Source: Eubacteriales bacterium
GTDB lineage: Bacteria > Bacillota > Clostridia > Oscillospirales > Acutalibacteraceae
DNA length: 64,000 nucleotides
Reading direction: 5' to 3'
NCBI GenBank assembly: GCA_030533225.1
Contig: JAUNJO010000003.1
Location: forward strand, 22,125-86,124
Shown: piece by piece, positions 8,414-17,868 of the stretch
Numbering within the stretch: position 1 is the first letter of the stretch
How the letters are laid out: the number at the start of each line of letters is the position of its first letter
Program-made: the position numbers and the translations under genes
Notes under the pieces: generated by a model
What the model was told of the DNA's origin: nothing
Databases searched by the model: none
Seen by the model: only the letters and a program-made list of their open reading frames with translations

Positions 8414-9868
8414 ATGGCAATGTCCGCATTGATTAAATCACTGGAAGACATCATGCGTAAAGACGCAGGTCTGAACGGTGATGCACAATACATTGAACAG
8501 ATTACGTGGCTCCTGTTCTTAAAGGCATTTGATGCTAAAGAAATGGAATGGGAACTCCGACATGACTATCGTGGCAGCACAATTCCGGAGGGCTTCCGCT
8601 GGCGCGACTGGGCGGAAGACAAAGAAGGAATTACTGGCGATGCTCTGATAAAGTTTGTGGACGAGCTGTTTGATAAACTGAAAAAGCTGGATGTTTCAGA
8701 TGGAGACCTCCGGAAATTTGTTGTGCGCAACGTATTCGCCGACATCAACAACTATATGAAATCAGGTATCTATCTGCGCCAACTCATCAACCGTATGAAC
8801 GAAAAGGTTGATTTTATTGATGCTACCCAGAAGCATACCTTCAATGAATTGTACGAAGGCATGCTTAAAGATTTGCAAAGCGCAGGCCGCGCGGGCGAAT
8901 TCTATACTCCGCGCCCGGTTACTAACTTTATTGTAGAAAAAATCGATCCCAAGTTGGGCGAAACAGTGCTGGACCCTGCATGCGGTACTGGTGGTTTCTT
9001 AACCAGCACAATTGCGCACATGGGTAGCATCACAAACACGGAGCAACTCCACACTCTGCAAACCACTATTTTCGGTTGGGAAAAGAAGCCGTTGCCGTAT
9101 CTGTTGGCAATGACCAATCTAATTCTGCACGATATTGAAACCCCGCAGATTCGCCATATCAACTCCCTGAACAGACCGGTAACGGATTACTCCGCCAAGG
9201 ATAGAGTCGATGTTATTGTCGCTAATCCTCCTTTTGGTGGAGCGGAAGATGATGCCGTAAAGCAAAACTTCCCGGCAGAATTCCGCACCAGCGAAACGGC
9301 AGACCTGTTCCTTGTGCTGATGATGTATCTGTTGAAGGATAAGGGACGCTGTGGCGTGGTTCTTCCCGATGGCTTCATGTTTGGCGATGGCGTGAAAGCA
9401 GCTATCAAGAAAAGAATGCTGGAGGAATATGGCCTGCATACCATTATCCGCCTGCCGCAGGTGTTTAAACCCTATGCCAGTGTCAATACAAATCTGCTGT
9501 TCTTCCAAAAGGGCGTTCCTAGCCGTGGCGTGTGGTTCTATCGTCTGGACTATCCGGAAGGCGTTAAGAGCTTTACAAAAACCAAACCTATGTTGGACAA
9601 GCATTTCGATCCCGTTCGTGAATGGTGGGCAGATAAGCAGCCGATCATTGTTGATGGCAAAGATAAAGCTCGATTCTTCACAGTGGAGGAACTGGTAGCG
9701 CTGAACTATGATTTTGATAAATGCTGCCCCTTCCCTCATGAGGAAGAAGAAATTTTGGAGCCTGCCGAGTTAGTTGCACGCTATCAGGCGGAACGCACCG
9801 AATTAAACGCTAACATTGACCGCATTTTGGCGGACATTTCTGCCATGCTGGAGGGAAAAGAATCATGA
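8414..9868 (+). CDS. hsdM: Type I restriction-modification methyltransferase subunit M
   Basis: A 484-residue N6-adenine methyltransferase. An N-terminal helical HsdM domain (about 1-140) precedes the catalytic domain with SAM-binding motif DPACGTGGF (187-195) and catalytic NPPFGG (271-276). It methylates adenine at the HsdS-defined site, protecting host DNA, and is required for restriction by HsdR. The stop codon region overlaps the hsdS start by 4 bp (ATGA), giving fixed stoichiometry by coupling. All key motifs are present, so the modification enzyme appears functional. Confidence 0.95.
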   Translation: MAMSALIKSLEDIMRKDAGLNGDAQYIEQITWLLFLKAFDAKEMEWELRHDYRGSTIPEGFRWRDWAEDKEGITGDALIKFVDELFDKLKKLDVSDGDLRKFVVRNVFADINNYMKSGIYLRQLINRMNEKVDFIDATQKHTFNELYEGMLKDLQSAGRAGEFYTPRPVTNFIVEKIDPKLGETVLDPACGTGGFLTSTIAHMGSITNTEQLHTLQTTIFGWEKKPLPYLLAMTNLILHDIETPQIRHINSLNRPVTDYSAKDRVDVIVANPPFGGAEDDAVKQNFPAEFRTSETADLFLVLMMYLLKDKGRCGVVLPDGFMFGDGVKAAIKKRMLEEYGLHTIIRLPQVFKPYASVNTNLLFFQKGVPSRGVWFYRLDYPEGVKSFTKTKPMLDKHFDPVREWWADKQPIIVDGKDKARFFTVEELVALNYDFDKCCPFPHEEEEILEPAELVARYQAERTELNANIDRILADISAMLEGKES

Positions 9869-11292
9869 CTGCACAGGAACTGAAAAACTCCATACTTCAG
9901 CTTGCTGTTCAGGGTAAACTGGTGCCTCAGAACGCGGAGGATGAACCGGCCGCAGAATTATTAAAACGTATTCAGATTGAAAAGACAATTGCTGTCAATG
10001 CCGGAATAATCAAAAAGGATAAGAAGCTATCTGAGATAACAGAAGCAGAAATCCCCTATGATATTCCTGATACATGGGAATGGTTGAGATTGGGTCAGCT
10101 CTGCCAATTGCTTGATGGCGAAAAAATGAGTGGAGTAAAATACCCTTATCTGGAGGCGAAATATCTCCGGGGAAAAATTGAAGGATCTATTTTAGAAAGT
10201 GGAAAATTTGTCAAAAAAGGGACCCGTCTCATTTTGGTTGATGGCGAAAACTCCGGAGAGGTGTTCTTCGCAACTGAGGATGGGTACATGGGTAGCACTT
10301 TCAAAGCGTTGTATATTCCCGATGCCATCTATGCTCCGTATGTTTTGAATTTCCTGCTATTAAAGAAGCAACTGTTCAGAAATCGAAAAACAGGAGCTGC
10401 AATTCCTCATCTAAACAAAGAACTGTTTTTCAACCTTTTGATTCCTATCCCGCCTCTCGCAGAGCAGGAACGTATTGTCGCTAAAATCGAAGAACTGCTG
10501 CCGCTTATTGAAGAATATGTCGAAGCGGAGCAAAAGCTTTCTGCACTAAATGATAGGTTTCCTGATAAGCTTCGGCAATCAATTTTACAACAAGCAATAC
10601 AGGGAAAACTAACAGAGCGTGCTCCTGATGATGAGCCTGCTTATAATCTTGTCGCGCGGATCATGGCGGATAAGGAAGCACTGTTAAAAGCCGGAAAAAT
10701 ACGAAAAGAGAAAGCGTTGCTGCCAATTTCGGATGATGAAAAACCATTTGAAATTCCAGAAACATGGGAATGGGTAAGATTGAGCGACATTTGCAACATT
10801 TCCGATGGTACCCATCAGACCCCCAAATATGTTGAACATGGAGTTCCTTTTATTTCAGCTCAAAATGTTAAGCCGTATAGGTTTATTCCTGAAGTTCATC
10901 GTGATGTTTCTTGGGAAGATTATTTGGAGTACAACAAGGTAGTGGCCCCTGCCAAAGGTGATATTTTGATGACCCGTGTTGGCGCAGGTATAGGCGAAGC
11001 CGCTATTATTGACCAGGACTTTGAGTTTTCCATTTACGTAAGTTTGACGCTTATCAAACGATACGGAGATGAATTGAACATGGAATATTTATTGCATGTT
11101 CTCAATTCGCCGCAGGGACGGAAGCTTGCATCTAGAAAAACACTGGGAAAAGGTGCTTCTCAAGGCAATCTAAATCTTGTGTTTATTCGAGAATTTGTGG
11201 TTCCGATTCCTCCGCTGGCCGAACAGCAGCGGATTGTTGATCGTGTTAATGAGCTTCTCACTGTGTGCGACGGATTGAAACAAGAGTGCTAA
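9865..11292 (+). CDS. hsdS: Type I restriction-modification specificity subunit S
   Basis: A 475-residue specificity subunit with two target-recognition domains. Each begins with the family signature: IPDTWEWLRLGQL near residue 70 and IPETWEWVRLSDI near residue 297. Each is followed by a conserved helical spacer (PPLAEQERIVAKIEELLP, and PPLAEQQRIVDRVNELL at the end). TRD1 and TRD2 are clearly different, so the target is a bipartite sequence with two unlike halves that cannot be read from this protein. No second or inverted hsdS copy is visible, so there is no sign of phase variation by recombination. Confidence 0.94.
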   Translation: MTAQELKNSILQLAVQGKLVPQNAEDEPAAELLKRIQIEKTIAVNAGIIKKDKKLSEITEAEIPYDIPDTWEWLRLGQLCQLLDGEKMSGVKYPYLEAKYLRGKIEGSILESGKFVKKGTRLILVDGENSGEVFFATEDGYMGSTFKALYIPDAIYAPYVLNFLLLKKQLFRNRKTGAAIPHLNKELFFNLLIPIPPLAEQERIVAKIEELLPLIEEYVEAEQKLSALNDRFPDKLRQSILQQAIQGKLTERAPDDEPAYNLVARIMADKEALLKAGKIRKEKALLPISDDEKPFEIPETWEWVRLSDICNISDGTHQTPKYVEHGVPFISAQNVKPYRFIPEVHRDVSWEDYLEYNKVVAPAKGDILMTRVGAGIGEAAIIDQDFEFSIYVSLTLIKRYGDELNMEYLLHVLNSPQGRKLASRKTLGKGASQGNLNLVFIREFVVPIPPLAEQQRIVDRVNELLTVCDGLKQEC

Positions 11293-11305
11293 GGAGAAAA
11301 AAGAT

Positions 11306-12775
11306 ATGGATATAGAGAAAATCAAACAAATAGACTTTGGCGAAATTGATGGTTATGGAGACCCTAACCTCGAAAAATACTTTTTGGATAATGGTTATTG
11401 GAATAAAATTGTAGATAGTAATGTGTTTTTTGTTGTTGGTAAAAAAGGAACAGGAAAATCCTCTATCTACCGAATGATTGAACAAGAGTCGTTGTCTAAG
11501 GGTTGTTTGGTAATTAACAAAGATTTTGGCGAATTTCCCTTCGAAAAATTGCTTAGTTTGCAAGATGACAACTTTGCTAAACCGAATCAGTATCAAACAA
11601 TTTGGAAAAATGTTATTTATAATTTGTTCATTCAAGCCATTGCCTGTCTCCCGGATGAAGATAATGAGTATTACCGAGAGATTAAAGCTTATAAAGAAAT
11701 GTATTTAGGTAATGCATTGGATCTGCACAAGGAAATTATATCAAAAGCCGTCAAAAGCCAAGGAAGTCTACTCGCACATGGCGTTGGGGTCAGTGTGGAA
11801 AAAGGCGTTCAGTGCGATTTTAGATATAGTGAAGACAATATAACAACGATCAACGCTACATTATCTCGTTTGCTTGAAAACTATTTTATTACAACGGAAT
11901 CTGAGGCCAAAATTGTTGTCCAATTTGATAGGCTGGATGACAATTACAATCAATATCAAGATCTGGAAGAGTATTATCAGGCAATTATCAGTTTATTTAA
12001 GGCAGTATATAACTATAATCAATCGCTCCGTGCAAAAGCAGTGCGAAATGCTAAAGTTGTCCTATATATCCGGTCTGATATTATGAAAGCCATGGCCGTT
12101 CGTGATGCAGAGAGTGCTAGATGGGATGATTTCAGAATGGACTTGGATTGGCGTGTTAACAACCTAAAAGAAATCTATGATTCCGATCTATACAAAATGG
12201 TTATGAGGAGAATTGTAGTGTCATGTCCAGACATCTCAGACAAGGATTTTGGAGAAATTTTTGTGGCAGAAAGTGATTTGAAAAGGGATTATAAAGTCCA
12301 TGAGTTATTCAAAACACTGGTTCTTCAAACACTGTTCAGACCGCGCGACTTGATTAAGTTGCTAAAAACATTACAGAGTGCAATTCTAAGCAAAGGAACA
12401 CTTAATAGTGCTGTTTATAGCGACGCATTAAAAAAGTATTCTAACTGGCTCGTGAACACAGAACTTGCCAACGAAATCAACCCTGTGCTACGAGAGGATT
12501 ATCCATATGTAATTGAACTGCTCCGTCTCTGTGGTTCTAGAAATCTTAGTGTTAAAACATTTACCGAAAGATATAATTCGGTTAAGCATAAGTTCTCGTT
12601 GAAACCTTTGGAACTGCTGAATTATTTGTACGGCGTAGGAGTAATCGAAAACTCTTGGAAAAACAAAGTTACTGGGAAATATATGCATCGGTCAATTTTT
12701 AGAAACGAGGGAGATTTTGACCGTAATCTGAACTTCCGAATTCTCCCCGCTGTTTGGAGTGGATTAACGGTATAA
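11306..12775 (+). CDS. P-loop ATPase, Sll1717-like defence-associated protein
   Basis: A 489-residue ATPase. Walker A GKKGTGKS is at residues 45-52 and a Walker B-like hydrophobic strand ending in FDRLDD at about 207-212. The arrangement resembles the P-loop ATPases named after Sll1717 found near restriction systems; this family assignment is from memory of the pattern. It starts 13 bp after hsdS and is followed by a DUF3800 protein, so the two probably act together as an ATPase plus effector added to the type I system. Lower G+C flavour than hsdRMS (many AAT/ATA codons) suggests separate acquisition. Molecular function is unknown. Confidence 0.72.
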   Translation: MDIEKIKQIDFGEIDGYGDPNLEKYFLDNGYWNKIVDSNVFFVVGKKGTGKSSIYRMIEQESLSKGCLVINKDFGEFPFEKLLSLQDDNFAKPNQYQTIWKNVIYNLFIQAIACLPDEDNEYYREIKAYKEMYLGNALDLHKEIISKAVKSQGSLLAHGVGVSVEKGVQCDFRYSEDNITTINATLSRLLENYFITTESEAKIVVQFDRLDDNYNQYQDLEEYYQAIISLFKAVYNYNQSLRAKAVRNAKVVLYIRSDIMKAMAVRDAESARWDDFRMDLDWRVNNLKEIYDSDLYKMVMRRIVVSCPDISDKDFGEIFVAESDLKRDYKVHELFKTLVLQTLFRPRDLIKLLKTLQSAILSKGTLNSAVYSDALKKYSNWLVNTELANEINPVLREDYPYVIELLRLCGSRNLSVKTFTERYNSVKHKFSLKPLELLNYLYGVGVIENSWKNKVTGKYMHRSIFRNEGDFDRNLNFRILPAVWSGLTV

Positions 12776-12798
12776 ATCATAGAGGAGGTGACTCGTTG

Positions 12799-13608
12799 AT
12801 GCACTATTTTGTATTTACAGATGAAGCTGGAACATACCAGAGCCGTCCGAGCGAGGGTTTCATTAAGAGTCACCCCTTTTACATAAGGGCGAATGTGCTG
12901 ATGTCCATAGAGGATTATCGGCAATTTCAAACGGAAATGCAGCAGATAAACGGAATGTATGAGATTCCGTTTGATGAAGAAATTAAGTGGTCGGATTTGG
13001 GAACTAAATATAAAAAAGGCGATCCCCGCACTCCCACGATAGCTGCAATGTCCGCAGATCGCCTAAAAGGCTATTATAGAAAAGTTTTAACAACTGCTGC
13101 TACCAAAGAGTCGACCATGTTTTTGTATACCATAACGGACATTGTCGGTCGCACATGTAGGATTGCAGAGGATTATATTTATCAGTATCATTTGCAGGAT
13201 GCTTTTCAAAGAATTCAGATGGATATGAAGGCAGATGATTTTGCTACATTCATTATGGATGAATTGAACAAAGGAACCGTAAAGCAAATTAAGTCGGCTT
13301 GCCATGAATTTACTGTAAAAGGCGATTTCGTGAAATACAAAAACATATACCATGGCGTTCTCACCGAATGTAGTTTATATAGTCCTGGGATTCAGCTCGC
13401 GGACTATGCTGCTGGAATTATGAACGGATACTTGCATAGGAATATACTTTCTCCCGGGAACTACCAATTTGCAACAGCCTTGTACAGTGAATTTATAAAA
13501 CCAAGATTGCGGCATCATGCGATTGGTACAATTTGTGGGTATGGTGTGATTGACATACCGAAGAAAACATCTTTTCGCCAGCAATTAAAAGATATTTTTG
13601 ACGCATGA
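12799..13608 (+). CDS. DUF3800 domain protein (putative RNase H-fold nuclease)
   Basis: Starting at ATG 12799, with AGGAGGTG 8 bp upstream (TTG starts at 12754 and 12796 are less likely), the product is 269 residues. The N-terminal strand HYFVFTDEAG is the DUF3800 signature with an acidic Asp-Glu pair. Later acidic positions in the LADYAAG segment (about residues 198-204) fit the family's RNase H-like catalytic set. DUF3800 proteins are frequent in defence islands and mobile elements and are thought to be nucleases, without settled substrate. Its place directly after the ATPase gene suggests a two-protein module. Confidence 0.72.
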   Translation: MHYFVFTDEAGTYQSRPSEGFIKSHPFYIRANVLMSIEDYRQFQTEMQQINGMYEIPFDEEIKWSDLGTKYKKGDPRTPTIAAMSADRLKGYYRKVLTTAATKESTMFLYTITDIVGRTCRIAEDYIYQYHLQDAFQRIQMDMKADDFATFIMDELNKGTVKQIKSACHEFTVKGDFVKYKNIYHGVLTECSLYSPGIQLADYAAGIMNGYLHRNILSPGNYQFATALYSEFIKPRLRHHAIGTICGYGVIDIPKKTSFRQQLKDIFDA

Positions 13609-13624
13609 TAACGGAGGACCTCTT

Positions 13625-14140
13625 GTGAATAGGTTAACTACAAAAGCTGCTGAACGCATTGCAAATAATCTTGTCGAGTTTATGGCTGCTGATGTTCCGT
13701 TGCAGCAGGAGGCGGTTTCGTTCTTATACAATTGGGTTAGAAGGCCCGATGGGATTGGTACATCAAAGATGTATTTTGCTGTATGGGACATGGTTTTGAA
13801 AAAATACCTTCCAAAAGAAAGGCCAGTTTTGTTCCGATCTTGCTGGCGATTGTCTAAATGCGACATTCAGAGTTTTACAGGCAAGATGTATACTGCAGAT
13901 AGGTTTTCTGATGGGCATAAAGGGCATGTGCTGATTTGTGACACAAAAGAATACTTGCAATTTGAAGATGCTGCCTCTGCCGAGCATTTGCTTAGTTATT
14001 TTCCTCTTTCGGAATGCGTAAAAAAAGCACCAACACAATTTCCTGAAAGTTTTCGAGAAATGTGCGAAATGGAGGACGAGTATATCGTCCGTGTAAATTA
14101 TAACTGGCTATATGATTTGAAGTGGAACAAAAAGCCGTAA
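13625..14140 (+). CDS. Unrecognised protein, possibly ADP-ribosyltransferase-like
   Basis: The GTG at 13625 with GGAGG 7 bp upstream is preferred; an in-frame TTG at 13598 would overlap the previous gene. The 171-residue product matches no family I can name with confidence. A helical N-terminal half leads to VLFRSC, then IQSFTGKMYTADRF, then EMEDEYIVRV near the end. The order Arg, Ser-x-Thr and Glu-x-Glu on predicted strands resembles the R-S-E motif set of ADP-ribosyltransferases, but spacing between the last two is long. If so, it would be the toxin-like effector of the operon. This is an inference from three short motifs. Confidence 0.55.
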   Translation: MNRLTTKAAERIANNLVEFMAADVPLQQEAVSFLYNWVRRPDGIGTSKMYFAVWDMVLKKYLPKERPVLFRSCWRLSKCDIQSFTGKMYTADRFSDGHKGHVLICDTKEYLQFEDAASAEHLLSYFPLSECVKKAPTQFPESFREMCEMEDEYIVRVNYNWLYDLKWNKKP

Positions 14141-14160
14141 GAATAACGAGGTAAACCACT

Positions 14161-16140
14161 ATGCGTAATTTGAGATCCTACTATTCTGCGTCGATTGCGG
14201 AGTTTTTGCGGCAATCGAGCAGCGAAATAATTGGTATCATCCACTCCAATGACATTTCGGCGGAGACGACGATTCAGCAGAGCAATACTTGGGAGTCTGA
14301 GGTGCAGATTCTCAAGGATCAGCTGCGCTCTTTTTCGGACGGTAGGATCATTTTCGAATACACCATCCCCAGAATGGGTAAGCGTGTAGACGCGGTGGTG
14401 CTTTACAAGAATATCGTGTTCCTTTTGGAGTTCAAGTGCGGCGATGCAGAATACCGCCAGTCTACATACGATCAGGTATACGACTACGCGCTGGACCTGC
14501 GTAACTTCCAGAAGGAAAGCCATAACAAATTGCTGGTGCCGATTATGGTATCCACCAGAGCGGCAGCAGTCACAAATGTTATTCGTGAACGCGATCGCGT
14601 AATTGAGCCGCTTCGTTGCAATGCGGGCAATATTGCTGATGTGATCAACATGGTTGTAGCACGCTATAACGAACCTGATTTTGATTATGTAGCATGGGAG
14701 AATTCTGAGTATCTTCCCACACCTACGATCGTGGAAGCGGCACAGGCATTGTATCGCGGACACAATGTTAATGACATTACCCGCAGTGATGCTGGAGCAG
14801 AAAACCTGACGGTCACTACCGATGAAATTAACCGCATCATCGAACACAGTAAAGCAAACGGCCGAAAGTCCATTTGTTTCGTAACCGGTGTCCCCGGTGC
14901 TGGTAAAACGTTGGTCGGTTTGAATATTGCCATTCAGCGTTCCGATGCGCAGCAGGGCGAGCACGCAGTATTCCTGTCCGGTAATTTCCCGTTGGTGACG
15001 GTGTTGCAGGAAGCTCTCGCTCGTGATAAAGTGGATCAGGAAAAGCAGCGCGGCAATCGTGTTTCCAAAGCGGATGCGCTGCGCAGTACATCTGCGTTTA
15101 TCCAAATCATTCATAAGTACCGCGATTCTTTTGTGGGTAACAATAACATTCCGCCGGAGCGCGTTGCCATCTTCGATGAGGCGCAGCGTGCATGGACGCA
15201 GGATATGATTGAAAAGTTCATGGCCACCAAGAAGGGCGTGTCGCTCTTCCCGTATAGCGAGCCGGAGTTTTTGATCAGCACCATGGATCGCCATCAGGAC
15301 TGGGAGGTTGTCATTTGTCTGGTTGGTGGCGGGCAGGAAATTAACACTGGTGAGGCCGGTTTGCCTGAATGGTTTGATTCTTTGCGTCGTGCATTCCCCG
15401 ATTGGGACGTGTATATCACACCGCAGCTTAACGATGATGAATACCGCCGCGGCAGAAGCTGGAGCGGTATGCTTGACGGGCTTCGCACTTTCGAGCGGGA
15501 CAAGCTCCATCTGGCCACATCGGTGCGATCTTTCAGAACACCGGATCTGGCAGCGTTTGTAAAGGCGGTGCTGGATGCAGATACCGACGAAGCGAAAGCG
15601 CTGTATCAGCGCATTAAAGATAAATATCCGATTGTGATCACCCGTGATTTGAATAAGGCGAAAGACTGGGTACGAGATCATTGCCAGGGCACTACCCGTT
15701 ATGGCTTGCTCGCCAGCAGCGGCGCCTTACGCCTGAAACCGGAAGGTATCTTTGTAAAGAATGAGATTTCGGTAGCTAACTGGTTCCTGAATGGCAAAGA
15801 TGATGTTCGGTCCAGCTATATGCTGGAGGACGTAGTCAGCGAGTTCGATATTCAGGGCCTGGAGCTTGACTATTCTGTTGTCGCATGGGATGCAGACTAT
15901 CGCTATGTTAACGGAGAATGGACCTATAACAATTTTGTCGGCAATCGTTGGAACAATGTCAGCTCTGAGGAACGTCGTCTATATTTAAAAAATGCCTATC
16001 GCGTACTGCTTACCCGCGCCCGCCAGGGCATGGCCATCTTTGTGCCAGCAGGCAGTGACGACGATCAGACACGCAAGCGTGAATGGTATGATGGGATTTA
16101 TGGGTATTTGAAGGAAATTGGCCTATTGTCCATATATTGA
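14161..16140 (+). CDS. DUF2075 helicase with N-terminal PD-(D/E)XK nuclease-like domain
   Basis: A 659-residue protein. Residues 75-92 read RVDAVVLYKNIVFLLEFK, a clear PD-(D/E)XK nuclease signature with Asp77, Glu90 and Lys92. Then comes the DUF2075 (Schlafen-like) P-loop helicase: Walker A GVPGAGKT at 243-250, Walker B FDEAQ at 338-342, and late motifs including QGLEL and VLLTRARQG. It probably unwinds or translocates on nucleic acid and cuts it. It lies 20 bp after the preceding gene and 36 bp before an OLD nuclease, a helicase-plus-OLD pairing reminiscent of Gabija but with a different helicase and order. Confidence 0.8.
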   Translation: MRNLRSYYSASIAEFLRQSSSEIIGIIHSNDISAETTIQQSNTWESEVQILKDQLRSFSDGRIIFEYTIPRMGKRVDAVVLYKNIVFLLEFKCGDAEYRQSTYDQVYDYALDLRNFQKESHNKLLVPIMVSTRAAAVTNVIRERDRVIEPLRCNAGNIADVINMVVARYNEPDFDYVAWENSEYLPTPTIVEAAQALYRGHNVNDITRSDAGAENLTVTTDEINRIIEHSKANGRKSICFVTGVPGAGKTLVGLNIAIQRSDAQQGEHAVFLSGNFPLVTVLQEALARDKVDQEKQRGNRVSKADALRSTSAFIQIIHKYRDSFVGNNNIPPERVAIFDEAQRAWTQDMIEKFMATKKGVSLFPYSEPEFLISTMDRHQDWEVVICLVGGGQEINTGEAGLPEWFDSLRRAFPDWDVYITPQLNDDEYRRGRSWSGMLDGLRTFERDKLHLATSVRSFRTPDLAAFVKAVLDADTDEAKALYQRIKDKYPIVITRDLNKAKDWVRDHCQGTTRYGLLASSGALRLKPEGIFVKNEISVANWFLNGKDDVRSSYMLEDVVSEFDIQGLELDYSVVAWDADYRYVNGEWTYNNFVGNRWNNVSSEERRLYLKNAYRVLLTRARQGMAIFVPAGSDDDQTRKREWYDGIYGYLKEIGLLSIY

Positions 16141-16176
16141 TTCGAAAGGAGCATTAACCTGTAAAGGAGGTAAAGC

Positions 16177-17868
16177 ATGAAAATAGCAAAAGTGCATATC
16201 GAAAATTTTCGGAGTATAAAACAACTGGATTTTTCACCAGGAAACTATTGTGCGCTTATTGGAGAAAACAATGCGGGTAAAAGCAATGTGCTGAAGGCGA
16301 TAAATTTAGTCTTAGGTGAAACTTGGCCGACAGATCGCAGCATTTCTGAAGATGATTTTCATGGATATGACACCGCCAAAGATATAGTTATACAGGTATA
16401 TTTTGATGCGATAATTGAGGAATGGAAAAACAACTGCAAATGCGAGGTTTCCGGATTTGAATTGCGTGGCAAAGCATACAAGAGACGCTATAAATCAAAA
16501 CCTGCAGGTACAATAACTGTCGATTTTTATTGCATAGATAAAAATGGAAAACCATGCCAATACCCTGCAACTCCTTATAAGAGCGGAGAGCGTTATACAG
16601 GTCCGTATGTGTCTCTTAAGGTCTCCCGCGAATTAAGGAAAAAGGTTCCGTTTATTTATGTAGATGTTATGCGTGATTATAGTAAACAAGATCCGGGAAA
16701 TAGATGGTCAATTTTAAGAAGGTTATTCAATGATATTAATTTGAGCCTTTCTACAGATAAAGCGCTTGTTGCCGTTAAAACAAAGGACGGCGAACAAAAA
16801 ATGACCAGGAAGCAAGCGTTTGAATTTAAGATCAAAGAGGCTTATAGCTATCTTCAAACAGATGAGTTTCTTGATGTCGAAGAGAAAATAAGAGTTAACT
16901 CTTTGGAGCAGATGGGAATCGATCCTAAAGACGGAGATATTGCTATTGGATTTGACACATACGATACAATGAATGTGTTCAAAAATTTACAGCTTTATGT
17001 TGATCAGATGGGAATCAGCACTACAGCTGACATGGTAGGCGCCGGGTTACAAAGTGCTATTGTGATTGCTATTTTTCGAACTTATGAGGAAATAAAAAAA
17101 GAAGGAGCGATTTTTGCTATTGAAGAACCTGAGGTCTATTTGCATCCGCAAAAGCAACGATATTTTAGCAATATTTTATCCAATCTCGGTGTTCAAAACC
17201 AAGTCTTTATCACGACGCATTCCCCGACTTTTGTTCGGCTGTATGAGCCAGAAAATGTATGCTTAATACGTCGAAACAACACATATGGAACAACAGCAAA
17301 AATATGCGAAAAAGAGCATTTGATATCTTCGGAGAAGGAAGCTTTGAAGATAGAAAACTATTTTGATAACCAGCGGAATGAAATGTTTTTTGCGAAAGCT
17401 GTGCTTTTGGTAGAAGGGGCAACAGAAAAATTTGTGTTTCCGTTGATAGGGCGATTAATGGAGTGGGATTTTGATCGTCATGGGGTATCGATAATTGAAT
17501 GTGGAGGTAAAGGTAATTTGTGCACCTTTGCAAAAGTCGCAAGCGCATTTGATATTCCATATGTCGTTGTAGCTGATGATGATATAAAGGATCTGGCAGA
17601 AATAACAGATGAAACGAAGCGACAAAAAATCCAAAGAGAAAACGAAAATCATCGCACAAAGAACGCGGCCTTAATTGCAACGGTTCCTTCAGACTTGTTG
17701 TTTTGGATGCTTCCAAATATCGAAGCAGAACTTGGCATTAATGAGAATTCTGACAATAAAATCAAACAGGCGTTAGCAAAAATAAAATCCGAAGATTTCA
17801 GAAGATCTATTCCTGAAGCAATAGCGTATCCAGTCAACAAACTGATTGAAATTGTGAATAAAAAATAA
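16177..17868 (+). CDS. OLD-family ATP-dependent nuclease (AAA plus TOPRIM)
   Basis: A 563-residue protein. The ABC/SMC-like ATPase has Walker A GENNAGKSN (29-37), EEPEVYLHP (316-324) and a switch THSP near 347. The C-terminal TOPRIM nuclease has LVEGATE (411-417) with catalytic Glu413 and the DDD cluster at 467-469. This is the OLD/GajA architecture: ATP-gated DNA nicking or cleavage. GTAAAGGAGG lies 6-7 bp before the ATG. It is the last gene of the tightly spaced run that begins at the XRE gene, and the neighbouring DUF2075 helicase makes it a class of OLD protein paired with a helicase. Confidence 0.88.
   Translation: MKIAKVHIENFRSIKQLDFSPGNYCALIGENNAGKSNVLKAINLVLGETWPTDRSISEDDFHGYDTAKDIVIQVYFDAIIEEWKNNCKCEVSGFELRGKAYKRRYKSKPAGTITVDFYCIDKNGKPCQYPATPYKSGERYTGPYVSLKVSRELRKKVPFIYVDVMRDYSKQDPGNRWSILRRLFNDINLSLSTDKALVAVKTKDGEQKMTRKQAFEFKIKEAYSYLQTDEFLDVEEKIRVNSLEQMGIDPKDGDIAIGFDTYDTMNVFKNLQLYVDQMGISTTADMVGAGLQSAIVIAIFRTYEEIKKEGAIFAIEEPEVYLHPQKQRYFSNILSNLGVQNQVFITTHSPTFVRLYEPENVCLIRRNNTYGTTAKICEKEHLISSEKEALKIENYFDNQRNEMFFAKAVLLVEGATEKFVFPLIGRLMEWDFDRHGVSIIECGGKGNLCTFAKVASAFDIPYVVVADDDIKDLAEITDETKRQKIQRENENHRTKNAALIATVPSDLLFWMLPNIEAELGINENSDNKIKQALAKIKSEDFRRSIPEAIAYPVNKLIEIVNKK

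Noticed and set aside
14098-15681. Long minus-strand frame of 527 codons
   Set aside because: It is antisense to the DUF2075 helicase gene, whose motifs are unmistakable; the antisense product has no domain and no ribosome site.
14161-17868. Canonical Gabija system
   Set aside because: The helicase is DUF2075 with a nuclease domain, not UvrD-like GajB, and gene order is reversed; only a general resemblance is claimed.
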